From Bacteroidota bacterium (GTDB lineage Bacteria > Bacteroidota > Bacteroidia > NS11-12g > UBA955), in NCBI GenBank assembly GCA_008081305.1, contig VMCP01000023.1, positions 1 to 33,367 on the forward strand: a stretch of 33,367 nt of DNA, written 5' to 3'. Position 1 is the stretch's first letter. Each line of letters starts with the position of its first letter. The position numbers were made by a program, and so were the translations under genes. Below, one piece after another: positions 9,253 to 16,342 of this stretch. Under the pieces are notes generated by a model. That model worked only from the letters and a program-made list of their open reading frames with translations, did no database searches and was not told the origin of the DNA.

Positions 9253-9260
9253 TACCTTTG
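9253..9260 (+). promoter_or_regulatory. -7 promoter element for the RNA helicase gene
   Basis: TACCTTTG is an exact TAnnTTTG match, followed by CGCC. Unlike most promoters here it stands about 100 bases before its gene, which gives a long untranslated leader. No clear -33 TTG at about 19 bases upstream. Confidence 0.6.
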
Positions 9261-9263
9261 CGC

Positions 9264-9363
9264 CGCAATAGTTTGCGAGTGGGGAGTATTTTAGTTCAAA
9301 CTGCGTGGTCAGTTTCAACGCCTTAGATTTTCTGCTTAACGGTGTTGCCCTTTAAAATATTTA
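9264..9363 (+). promoter_or_regulatory. Structured 5' leader of the helicase mRNA
   Basis: This ~100-base stretch has no gene and can fold into two stems. Stem 1 pairs CGCA (9264-9267) plus GTTTG (9271-9275), with a 3-base ATA bulge, to CAAAC-TGCG (9297-9305): nine base pairs. Stem 2 pairs CAACGCC (9316-9322) to GGTGTTG (9341-9347): seven pairs with one G-T wobble and an 18-base loop that can partly close itself (TTAG with CTTAA). The region after stem 2 is AU-rich up to the ATG. Long leaders upstream of DEAD-box helicase and cold-shock genes are often temperature-responsive or autoregulated, so a regulatory role is inferred. No known riboswitch is recognised. Confidence 0.5.
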
Positions 9364-10629
9364 ATGAAAAAATTTGATCAGTTGGGGTTGAACCCCCAGT
9401 TGCTGGCCACTGTCGAAGAACAGGGTTACAGCAGTCCTACGCCTATTCAAGAGGCGTCCATTCCTACCATCTTGGAAGGAAAAGATTTATTTGCAACCGC
9501 ACCTACCGGAACCGGTAAAACTGCGGCTTTCGCTATCCCGCTTATCCAAAAAATGTCGGATAAGCCTCAGAAAAAAGTTTCTACCTTGATACTTGCTCCC
9601 ACAAGAGAGTTAGCACATCAAATTTCAGATAACTTTAAAAAGTATGCGTCCAATTCTAAATTGAGAATCACCCTCATCTACGGTGGAGTATCACAACACC
9701 GTCAAGTAGAGAGTCTACGCAGAGGTTGCCAGGTAATCATTGCCACACCGGGAAGGTTATTAGACCTTATGCAACAAGGACATGTTCACTTAGATGGCGT
9801 AAAACACTTTGTTTTAGATGAATGCGACCGCATGTTAGATATGGGTTTCATTGGCGATATCCGCAAGATTGGTGAACATATTTCTGATACACAGAAACAA
9901 ACTCTTTTGTTCTCTGCTACTGCCTCTCAAGAAATTCGGACCTTATCCGAAGAGCTACTAAACGAGCCAGAAGGAATCGATATTGTTCCAAGCGAAGAAC
10001 ACAAACCAAAAATTGAACAATGGTTGATGGCCGTATCACAAAAGAATAAAACTGAATTATTAGCGGAGATTCTTGAAGATGAGGAAATCGATTCCGCCAT
10101 CGTTTTTACCCGTACCAAGTACGGTGCCGATAAATTAGTAAAGGCTATTAGAGCAGCTGGTCATACAGCCTGTGCCATACATGGAAATAAAACCCAACGT
10201 GAACGCACCAACAATCTTGAATCTTTCAAAAAAGGTAGAGACCGTGTGATGGTAGCAACCGATGTTGCTGCACGAGGAATGGATATACCTGCCTTAAACT
10301 ATGTAGTGAACTTTGATATGGCTGAAGACCCTGAAACCCATACCCATCGTATTGGTAGAACGGGGAGAGCAGGTCGTACCGGTTTAGCCATCTCTTTTTG
10401 TAGCGAGGGGGAATACAAACACCTGAAGGCCCTTCATAAACTTCATGGTAAGGATTGCATGATCGAAATGGAACATGATTTCCGTATTGAATTGGCATCC
10501 AATAACAAACGCGAAGGCTCCAAGAAAAAAGGTGGTAAAACTTCAAATCGCAACAGAAACAATAGACGTCGGAACGAACGCCATTCTGGTGAAAACAGAA
10601 GCAAAAAGCGCTCCGAGAGTTTTGCCTAG
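9364..10629 (+). CDS. DEAD-box-family ATP-dependent RNA helicase (RhlE-like) with DECD motif
   Basis: A protein of 421 residues with both RecA-like helicase domains: Q motif (S-P-T-P-I-Q), Walker A A-P-T-G-T-G-K-T, P-T-R-E-L-A, T-P-G-R-L-L-D, motif III S-A-T, then the second domain with V-F-T-R-T-K-Y, A-R-G-M-D-I-P and H-R-I-G-R-T-G-R. Motif II is D-E-C-D at residues 152-155 (GAT GAA TGC GAC), not the usual D-E-A-D. The following R-M-L-D-M-G-F is typical of RhlE. The last ~45 residues form a Lys/Arg/Asn-rich basic tail for RNA binding. Such enzymes remodel RNA in ribosome assembly or mRNA decay, often in the cold. It has a long structured leader and is followed by an intrinsic terminator, so it is probably monocistronic. 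Confidence 0.93.
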   Translation: MKKFDQLGLNPQLLATVEEQGYSSPTPIQEASIPTILEGKDLFATAPTGTGKTAAFAIPLIQKMSDKPQKKVSTLILAPTRELAHQISDNFKKYASNSKLRITLIYGGVSQHRQVESLRRGCQVIIATPGRLLDLMQQGHVHLDGVKHFVLDECDRMLDMGFIGDIRKIGEHISDTQKQTLLFSATASQEIRTLSEELLNEPEGIDIVPSEEHKPKIEQWLMAVSQKNKTELLAEILEDEEIDSAIVFTRTKYGADKLVKAIRAAGHTACAIHGNKTQRERTNNLESFKKGRDRVMVATDVAARGMDIPALNYVVNFDMAEDPETHTHRIGRTGRAGRTGLAISFCSEGEYKHLKALHKLHGKDCMIEMEHDFRIELASNNKREGSKKKGGKTSNRNRNNRRRNERHSGENRSKKRSESFA

Positions 10630-10650
10630 AATTTTAATTAATTGATGATG

Positions 10651-10676
10651 AAAGGCTGTCCAATCGGGCAGCCTTT
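10651..10676 (+). terminator. Rho-independent terminator after the helicase gene
   Basis: An inverted repeat, AAAGGCTGTCC (10651-10661) and GGGCAGCCTTT (10666-10676), gives an 11-pair stem (one G-T wobble) around the loop AATC. It is followed by ATATTT, a weak U tract, and lies 21 bases after the helicase stop. Confidence 0.75.
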
Positions 10677-10683
10677 ATATTTG
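10676..10683 (+). promoter_or_regulatory. -7 promoter element for the beta-barrel gene
   Basis: TATATTTG is an exact TAnnTTTG match, 23 bases before the ATG at 10707. It shares its first base with the terminator stem, so terminator and promoter are fused end to end. Confidence 0.5.
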
Positions 10684-10706
10684 AAAAAAGCTCTAACCAC
10701 TGTAAT

Positions 10707-11495
10707 ATGAAAAAAGCATTAAAACGACCCATAATCCTCATAATATTGGCTCAATGTTTTTATCAACCATTACTTGCTCAGCTGAATACAGATCGTCCTT
10801 CACAATCTGATAATTCGTATACCCTGAAACCTGGGTCATTTCAACATGAAAATGGCTTCCAGATAAACGCGGTAGAAAACACTCCTACAAAAGTCAACTA
10901 TACGGGAACTCTTCCCTATTCCTTATTTCGTTTAGGTGTAAGAAAAGGTTTTGAGCTGCGTATGGCCACAGCCATACTTCGTGATCCAGAAAATGCACCC
11001 TCTCCATTTGGTTTTGCTGATGTTGAACTTGGCACTAAAATCCAAATACTCAAGAACGTGGCATGGATTTCCCACTTAGGATTACCCACAGGAAACTCTA
11101 AATTTTCTAATGGAAAACTCTTCTCTGCCCACAAAGTTTCTGCTACCATTGGCTCAGAAAGAAGCGCGTTTATTTTCAATTCGGGAGTTCGCTTTTCAAC
11201 CAATCCGGTCACCAATCAAAGAGAACAAATTTGGCTCACTACCATTGTTGGGTCTCGTAATATCAACAAGAGCACATCCGTATTTGGCGAAGTATTTATT
11301 TCTCAAAATGCGCTAGGGAAAGGAGCCAATAGAATTACTACATGGCAACCAGGGTTTGATGTTGGATTTGCTTCGAAATTATCCGATAACAGTCAAATTG
11401 ATTTTAGCTACGGTTATATCAAAGATGCCCCTTTTGTAAACCTAGGTTTTAGTTGGGGAGTATTCACTAAAAAAATCTCAAAAGGCGTCGATTAA
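10707..11495 (+). CDS. Outer-membrane beta-barrel protein, Phenol_MetA_deg/transporter-like family
   Basis: A protein of 262 residues. An N-terminal signal peptide (M-K-K-A-L-K-R-P followed by a hydrophobic stretch, cleavage near L-L-A-Q) is followed by L-N-T-D-R-P-S-Q-S-D, a hallmark of the putative outer-membrane porin family related to MetA of phenol degradation. The rest alternates polar and hydrophobic residues in short beta strands (for example F-E-L-R-M-A-T-A-I-L and Q-I-D-F-S-Y-G-Y-I) and ends in an aromatic strand. It is likely an outer-membrane barrel of unknown cargo; the family name does not show that it handles phenols. It sits alone between the helicase terminator and the convergent nth gene. 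Confidence 0.78.
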   Translation: MKKALKRPIILIILAQCFYQPLLAQLNTDRPSQSDNSYTLKPGSFQHENGFQINAVENTPTKVNYTGTLPYSLFRLGVRKGFELRMATAILRDPENAPSPFGFADVELGTKIQILKNVAWISHLGLPTGNSKFSNGKLFSAHKVSATIGSERSAFIFNSGVRFSTNPVTNQREQIWLTTIVGSRNINKSTSVFGEVFISQNALGKGANRITTWQPGFDVGFASKLSDNSQIDFSYGYIKDAPFVNLGFSWGVFTKKISKGVD

Positions 11496-11508
11496 TTACC
11501 CCAGATTT

Positions 11509-12141
11509 TTAGGGTTTTAAACCCAAAACAGTACTACAAATCAAGCACTCTTCCTCTTTGTGTCCACGTGCAGGACAATACTCACGACCATAAAAGATGA
11601 TTTGTAGGTGTAATTTATTCCAAGATTCTTTGGGAAAAAGACGTTTAAGGTCTTTTTCGGTTTGATCCACATTTTTACCATTGCTCAATTTCCAGCGTTT
11701 TGCCAATCTATGTATATGGGTATCCACAGGAAATGCTGGCACACCAAACGCTTGACTCATGACCACACTGGCTGTTTTATGACCTACACCAGGCAAGTCC
11801 TCTAATTCTTCAAAAGTGCTAGGCACCTCGCCATTATGCTTATCCATGATGATTTCACTAAGCCCATATATCGCCTTGCTTTTAAATGGACTTAAGCCAC
11901 ATGGTTTAATGATTTCTCTTATTTCATCCACAGTCAATTTGAGCATCGATTGAGGTGTATTTGCTCGTTCAAAAAGCAATGGTGTTATCTGGTTTACACG
12001 GGCATCTGTGCATTGCGCACTCAATAAAACGGCAATCAGTAATGTGTATGCATCAGTATGGTCTAAAGGAACAGGTGTTTCCGGGTATAACCTCTCCAAG
12101 GTATTGGCAACAAATTCAACTCTTTCCTTTTTTTTCATCAT
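11509..12141 (-). CDS. nth: Endonuclease III with degenerate iron-sulfur site
   Basis: A protein of 210 residues, the family's usual length, acting in base-excision repair as a DNA glycosylase and AP lyase on oxidised pyrimidines. The helix-hairpin-helix L-P-G-V-G-H-K carries the catalytic Lys122, and the catalytic Asp is Asp140 in P-V-D-T-H-I-H-R. The C-terminus, where E. coli has C-x6-C-x2-C-x5-C holding a 4Fe-4S cluster, here has Cys189, Cys199 and Cys202 only (C-x9-C-x2-C) and ends eight residues later. The fourth ligand is missing and the first spacing is longer. Two start Mets are adjacent; the choice is immaterial. It is the last gene of lptB-lplA-nth, 11 bases after lplA. Confidence 0.93.
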   Translation of the reverse strand: MMKKKERVEFVANTLERLYPETPVPLDHTDAYTLLIAVLLSAQCTDARVNQITPLLFERANTPQSMLKLTVDEIREIIKPCGLSPFKSKAIYGLSEIIMDKHNGEVPSTFEELEDLPGVGHKTASVVMSQAFGVPAFPVDTHIHRLAKRWKLSNGKNVDQTEKDLKRLFPKESWNKLHLQIIFYGREYCPARGHKEEECLICSTVLGLKP

Positions 12142-12152
12142 GAGAACACGAA

Positions 12153-13103
12153 TTAAAAGAAGTTAAGTAACTCCTTCTCAGAAAACTCTGTAAAAGTCTG
12201 CTTGAGGGTTATCAATCTCAATGCTCGACCTATCAATTGCTCACTTTCCGAGGGATATACAACCTGTTTTTGATCATCAGTAATGACACAATTCTTGATT
12301 TCATCCTGATGAACCATCATGGTCAAATGAAGCCTTTCCCCATCTTTTAAAAAACTTCGTTCGTGAATATACCTTGGGCTATAACCCAAAATCCAAGATT
12401 CTTGACTGAACTTCTCGTCTGATATTTGCTGACATCTAGATTTCTCTATATCTGTTAGCGGTTTAGAAGTAACGCCGTACAAGGATTCCAACTGATGGCA
12501 TAATTTCCCTATAAACAACGAAGTAGCTCCCAAATCGGTCCACTCACGAATATTGGTCACCTCGCTCCGATTACTTGGAACGGATTTTCCTTCGTACGCT
12601 CCTTCTGAATGAATAGCCGTATTTAAGGATGCCAAATCCGAGTCATATAACAAGGTACCGTGATGAAGACCTTTAAGTCCTTTTTGATAGATATGCTGAG
12701 CATTACCACTTATTTTCAAACCATTCAAGAGCAAATCGTCTCGCTCACTATAGGTAGTCTGAATTCCCAAATTAGATAATACTTCCCTGATGGGCTCAAG
12801 GTACCGCTTGTAGTCAACCGCCCTTTCCATACCCTCACTCAGAGCCTTTACAAAAGTGAAATTCACATTGCCAAGATCATGAAAGACTGTACCTCCTCCA
12901 GATAATCTGCGGGCTATGTGAATATTGTTTTCTTTACAGAAAGCATAATTCGCCTCGGCACATGCATTTTGGTGCTTTCCACAAACCACTGCGGATTCAC
13001 TCTGCCAAAGCATCAAAATATCTTCTGTTTGCTCGTGTAACAGGTACTGTTCTGTTGCTAAATTGAAATACACATCATGTGAGTCACTACGAATAATGCG
13101 CAT
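12153..13103 (-). CDS. lplA: Lipoate-protein ligase A
   Basis: A protein of 316 residues that activates lipoate with ATP and attaches it to lysines of 2-oxoacid dehydrogenase and glycine-cleavage subunits. The lipoate-binding motif R-R-L-S-G-G-G-T-V-F-H-D (near residue 65-76) is intact, followed by N-F-T-F. The catalytic-lysine region G-L-K-I-S-G-N-A-Q and H-H-G-T-L-L are typical of the LplA/LipB/BirA fold. The last ~100 residues match the small accessory C-terminal domain seen in full-length ligases. It begins 6 bases after the stop of lptB and precedes nth by 11 bases, so the three are probably one transcript. Octanoyltransferase activity is a less likely alternative. Confidence 0.92.
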   Translation of the reverse strand: MRIIRSDSHDVYFNLATEQYLLHEQTEDILMLWQSESAVVCGKHQNACAEANYAFCKENNIHIARRLSGGGTVFHDLGNVNFTFVKALSEGMERAVDYKRYLEPIREVLSNLGIQTTYSERDDLLLNGLKISGNAQHIYQKGLKGLHHGTLLYDSDLASLNTAIHSEGAYEGKSVPSNRSEVTNIREWTDLGATSLFIGKLCHQLESLYGVTSKPLTDIEKSRCQQISDEKFSQESWILGYSPRYIHERSFLKDGERLHLTMMVHQDEIKNCVITDDQKQVVYPSESEQLIGRALRLITLKQTFTEFSEKELLNFF

Positions 13104-13109
13104 GATGTA

Positions 13110-13856
13110 CTATCCTTGAAACTTTAACTTCTTACGCCTTAACTCAAAGTTTTGACCTAAATAAACCTTTCTGACCATTTCATCTTCAGCCAATTCCTCA
13201 GCCGTACCTTGCTTCAAAAGTTTACCTTCAAAGAGCAAATAGGCTCGGTCTGTGATGCTCAATGTTTCTTGGACATTGTGATCGGTAATTAGGATACCAA
13301 TTCCTTTTTCTTTAAGTTTATAAATAATGGCTTGAATATCCTCTACCGCGATGGGATCTACGCCGGCAAACGGCTCATCTAATAATATAAAATTGGGGTC
13401 TGTAGCTAATGCACGAGCTATTTCGGTTCTTCTACGTTCCCCACCGCTTAATACCTTTCCAAGATTTTTTCTAACCCTACCAAGTCCAAACTCTTCAATC
13501 AATGTTTCACGTTTTTCTATTTGTTCAGATTTTGAAAGGCTGGTCATTTCTAAAATAGCTTGAATGTTATCTTCAACGGATAAATCCCTGAACACAGAAG
13601 CCTCCTGAGGTAGATATCCAATACCCTTTCGAGCCCTTTTGTACATTGGCAGTGTGGTAATATTTTCATCTTCGAGAAAAATATCTCCTTGATCGGGCTG
13701 AACCAAACCCACAAACATATAAAACGTAGTAGTTTTACCAGCACCATTGGGCCCAAGGAGTCCAACAATCTCGCCCGTGTTTACCTCTACCGATACCTCG
13801 TTGACAACGCGTTTAGATCCATATTGTTTTACGAGGATATCCGACTTCAGACGCAT
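13110..13856 (-). CDS. lptB: LPS export ABC transporter ATP-binding protein
   Basis: A protein of 248 residues, the cytoplasmic ATPase that powers movement of lipopolysaccharide from the inner membrane to the cell surface with LptF/LptG. Walker A is G-P-N-G-A-G-K-T (35-42); the Q-loop region has Y-L-P-Q-E-A-S-V-F-R, a hallmark of LptB; the signature is L-S-G-G-E-R-R-R; Walker B is F-I-L-L-D-E-P-F-A-G-V-D-P. The phrase P-F-A-G-V-D-P-I-A-V is specific to LptB among ABC ATPases. No other lpt gene is nearby. It leads the operon with lplA and nth and is transcribed away from ffs, with a TATATTTG element 4 bases before the ATG. Confidence 0.94.
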   Translation of the reverse strand: MRLKSDILVKQYGSKRVVNEVSVEVNTGEIVGLLGPNGAGKTTTFYMFVGLVQPDQGDIFLEDENITTLPMYKRARKGIGYLPQEASVFRDLSVEDNIQAILEMTSLSKSEQIEKRETLIEEFGLGRVRKNLGKVLSGGERRRTEIARALATDPNFILLDEPFAGVDPIAVEDIQAIIYKLKEKGIGILITDHNVQETLSITDRAYLLFEGKLLKQGTAEELAEDEMVRKVYLGQNFELRRKKLKFQG

Positions 13857-13860
13857 GAAA

Positions 13861-13868
13861 CAAATATA
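13861..13868 (-). promoter_or_regulatory. -7 promoter element for lptB-lplA-nth
   Basis: On the minus strand it reads TATATTTG, an exact TAnnTTTG match, with four bases (TTTC) before the ATG at 13856. Confidence 0.55.
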
Positions 13869-13890
13869 AAGGTTAAAAGCGGGGATTCCC

Positions 13891-13921
13891 TTGTAGGAGT
13901 CTCTATTTCATCTTACTTTTG
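13891..13921 (+). promoter_or_regulatory. Promoter of the SRP RNA gene
   Basis: TTG at 13891-13893 and TACTTTTG at 13914-13921 are separated by 20 bases, close to the Bacteroidota arrangement TTTG-N19-TAnnTTTG. The -7 element ends 4 bases before the first base of the RNA, which supports both the promoter and the spacing rule used for other genes here. Confidence 0.75.
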
Positions 13922-13925
13922 CACC

Positions 13926-14010
13926 GGCGGTACGGCCAGCTCCCTGTGAACTCCCCCAGGGCCGGAAGGCAGCAAGGGTAGCAGGTTGTAGCGGCGCGAT
14001 ACCGCCTTTT
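13926..14010 (+). ncRNA. ffs: Signal recognition particle RNA, small bacterial type (4.5S)
   Basis: This ~85-base RNA forms one long hairpin. Its ends pair exactly, GGCGGTA (13926-13932) with TACCGCC (14000-14006). The conserved apical SRP domain is plain: GGGCCGGAAGGCAGCAAGGG (13959-13978), with the GGAA tetraloop and the internal loops that bind Ffh. No Alu domain is present, as in the small SRP RNA of most Gram-negatives. It is followed at once by six T residues (14007-14012), completing an intrinsic terminator. It guides Ffh to signal sequences for co-translational membrane insertion. Its promoter lies directly upstream; the ends are set by the pairing and could be off by a few bases. Confidence 0.95.
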
Positions 14011-14012
14011 TT
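14000..14012 (+). terminator. Terminator of ffs, overlapping the moxR stop
   Basis: The closing strand of the SRP hairpin is followed by TTTTTT. The last two T residues belong to the moxR stop codon on the opposite strand (14011-14013). Confidence 0.6.
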
Positions 14013-14967
14013 ATATCCAATTTTGGATAATTTCTTGAATTTTAACGCCTTCAGCCTCTGCCTTAAAGTTCAATACTACACGATGGGAAAGCACCCACTT
14101 AGCTACGGACTGAACATCTTCTTTATCAACCGAGAATTTACCATTCATAAGGGCATGACATTTAGCTCCCAAAACAAGGTTTTGACCTGCTCTCGGGCCG
14201 GCTCCATAAGCGATATAAGTCTGGGCTTCTTTATTTTCAGAAGCTGGTCGAGATTTATTCACCAAGCCCACCACATATTCGAAAACACTATCCGGCACTG
14301 GAACCTCTCTTACCACATTCTGAAAAGTAGAAACTTCTTCTGCTTTCATCACAGCAGAAACTGACGGACTAAAACCAGTAGTGGTTTGCTTTAATATTTG
14401 TACCTCTTCTTTGAAACTAGGATAATCCAAATTCACTTGATACATAAAACGATCGAGTTGTGCCTCAGGTAATGGATAAGTACCTTCCTGTTCAATTGGA
14501 TTCTGTGTGGCTAAAACAAAAAATGGATCTGGTAAACGGTAATTCTTTCCAGCAGCGGTAACTTGGCGTTCTTGCATCGCCTCCAACAAAGCACTTTGTG
14601 TCTTAGGAGGTGTTCGGTTGATTTCATCCGCAAGCAATAAATTCGTGAATAATGGACCCTTTACAAACTGAAAAGAACGATCCTCTCCTAAAATCTCGGA
14701 ACCGATGATGTCACTCGGCATTAAATCTGGTGTAAACTGAACACGATTAAAATTAAGATCTAGCGCCTCCGCTAGGGTTTTAACTAAAAGTGTTTTAGCT
14801 AGACCTGGAACACCTATCATTAATACATGTCCGTGAGAAAACAATCCGTTCAATAGCGCGTTTATGACCTCTTCTTGACCTACGATGACCTTGGATATTT
14901 CTGTACGTAATTCTTCGATACGAACCGAAAAGGATTCCGCTTGTTGCACCAAATCTTGCTTAGTCAT
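14011..14967 (-). CDS. MoxR-family AAA+ ATPase
   Basis: A protein of 318 residues. Walker A is G-V-P-G-L-A-K-T (52-59), Walker B L-L-L-A-D-E-I-N-R, followed by P-P-K-T-Q-S-A-L-L-E-A-M-Q-E, sensor 1 A-T-Q-N-P-I-E-Q-E-G-T and the P-L-P-E-A-Q-L-D-R-F arginine-finger region, all typical of MoxR. These ATPases are thought to act as chaperones for maturation of metalloenzymes or envelope complexes. MoxR is usually followed by DUF58 and von Willebrand factor genes, but here it is the last gene before ffs on the other strand. It overlaps the upstream parvulin gene by 8 bases, so it is translationally linked to two periplasmic folding factors. Confidence 0.93.
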   Translation of the reverse strand: MTKQDLVQQAESFSVRIEELRTEISKVIVGQEEVINALLNGLFSHGHVLMIGVPGLAKTLLVKTLAEALDLNFNRVQFTPDLMPSDIIGSEILGEDRSFQFVKGPLFTNLLLADEINRTPPKTQSALLEAMQERQVTAAGKNYRLPDPFFVLATQNPIEQEGTYPLPEAQLDRFMYQVNLDYPSFKEEVQILKQTTTGFSPSVSAVMKAEEVSTFQNVVREVPVPDSVFEYVVGLVNKSRPASENKEAQTYIAYGAGPRAGQNLVLGAKCHALMNGKFSVDKEDVQSVAKWVLSHRVVLNFKAEAEGVKIQEIIQNWI

Positions 14968-16342
14968 TATTCCATTTCTTTAGAATGTCACACTCCAAGT
15001 CTCTTGGATTCACTCTGATATATGCCTTCTTCTTGTATTTCTCCACCCACTTTTCAATCGCCTTTTGCTTTTTCTCGGTTTCAGCCTCCATTTGGATTCT
15101 GCTGTAATCTTGAATCAAGTTAGCCGTATGAGGGGAAACAAACTTTTTTAAATATAAAATACGGTACATGCTACGACCATCTTGAGTCGCTGTAATCAAT
15201 GGTTTAGAGTAATCTCCCTCCTTCATTTTATCAACGATTTGTTTTATATCTGATGGGAAAGATTCAAATAATTTCTTTTGTAGGCCTGTAGCTGGGTCTG
15301 AAATAAATCCGCAATAACCCTTGTTCCCAAGATCTTCATTGGTATAACGCTTTACTGCATCACACCATTCCAAACTTCCATCTGAAAGTTGCTGATAAAT
15401 GGAATCCGCTTGTTGAGAAGCTTTCATGTAATCGTCGGATGTGTTTTCTGGACGAATCAAAATATGACGGGCTTTGATCCTCTCTCCTTTTCGCTCCAAC
15501 AGCTGCATGATATGATATCCATACTCCGTCTTAAAAACCTTCGAAATGCTGTCTTCTTTTAGTTTAAAAGCGATTCTTTCAAAAGCACCTACCATTTCTC
15601 CCCGACCAAATTCTGGTAACATTCCACCTGTGTTTTTGGAACCGGGATCCATGGAATATACTTTGGCCAAACGTTCAAAACTCTCTCCTCGAAGTATTCT
15701 ATTTCTAAGTTCAGTTAACTGCCCTTTAGCGAAATCAATAGACTCTTGGGAGATGGGTAATTCAATAAGTAATTGGGCTACTTCTACCTCAGTAGGTATC
15801 ACAGGTAGACTATCCTCTGGAATACGTTTATAATAATCTTTTACCTCAGCTGGACTTACCCTAACATTACCCGTAATTTGGTTTTGCATTTCCTGCGCCA
15901 AAAGTTGTTCACGCATTTTCGGACGGATTTCATCTTTAAACTCGCGTATGGACTTACCTAAGTAACGTTCCAATTCATCTAGGCTTCCTGCTTGACGCTG
16001 GAAATTTCGAATTCGATTATCTATTTCTGCTTCAATACGATCATCACCAACCGGTATAGAGTCTATCTCCGCCTGACTTAACATTAGCTTTCGAACGATT
16101 AATTGATCTAGAAGGAAACAATACATCTCCTGACTATCCAACAATTTTTGACCTCGTGCTAACTGTACTTTTTCAGTTTCAAAATCACTGTAGAGTATAA
16201 CTTTTTCGCCCACCACGGCAAGAATACCATCTGCATAGTTAGGTGGTAATGCAGGCCCTTGCTGAGCATATAATCCTTTCAGAGACGATAGCCCCAAAAA
16301 GAAAAAGGTTAATATGAAGAGGTTGAACCTTTTACTTGACAT
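14960..16342 (-). CDS. SurA-like periplasmic peptidyl-prolyl cis-trans isomerase
   Basis: A protein of 460 residues with a signal peptide (M-S-S-K-R-F-N-L then a hydrophobic core, cleavage near L-Y-A-Q). The start of the mature protein, A-D-G-I-L-A-V-V-G-E-K-V-I-L-Y-S-D-F, is the SurA N-terminal chaperone signature. A clear parvulin domain occupies about residues 190-285 (D-P-G-S-K-N-T-G-G-M-L-P-E-F, E-Y-G-Y-H-I-M-Q-L). A second, more divergent one follows from A-R-H-I-L-I-R. SurA helps fold outer-membrane beta-barrels. It overlaps the upstream parvulin gene by 11 bases and moxR by 8. Bacteroidota outer-membrane assembly partners such as BamA are not in the window. Confidence 0.9.
   Translation of the reverse strand: MSSKRFNLFILTFFFLGLSSLKGLYAQQGPALPPNYADGILAVVGEKVILYSDFETEKVQLARGQKLLDSQEMYCFLLDQLIVRKLMLSQAEIDSIPVGDDRIEAEIDNRIRNFQRQAGSLDELERYLGKSIREFKDEIRPKMREQLLAQEMQNQITGNVRVSPAEVKDYYKRIPEDSLPVIPTEVEVAQLLIELPISQESIDFAKGQLTELRNRILRGESFERLAKVYSMDPGSKNTGGMLPEFGRGEMVGAFERIAFKLKEDSISKVFKTEYGYHIMQLLERKGERIKARHILIRPENTSDDYMKASQQADSIYQQLSDGSLEWCDAVKRYTNEDLGNKGYCGFISDPATGLQKKLFESFPSDIKQIVDKMKEGDYSKPLITATQDGRSMYRILYLKKFVSPHTANLIQDYSRIQMEAETEKKQKAIEKWVEKYKKKAYIRVNPRDLECDILKKWNND

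Noticed and set aside
9260..9363. Possible tRNA, because of a T-loop-like GTTCAAA
   Set aside because: No acceptor-stem pairing, anticodon arm or CCA end could be assembled; the segment is better read as the helicase leader.
10226..10546. A 106-codon open frame on the minus strand inside the helicase gene
   Set aside because: It is antisense to conserved helicase motifs and shows no domain of its own.
11512..11524. Palindrome GGGTTTTAAACCC as a two-way terminator between the barrel gene and nth
   Set aside because: It lies in the last nth codons, the loop is too small for more than five pairs, and no T tract follows on either strand.
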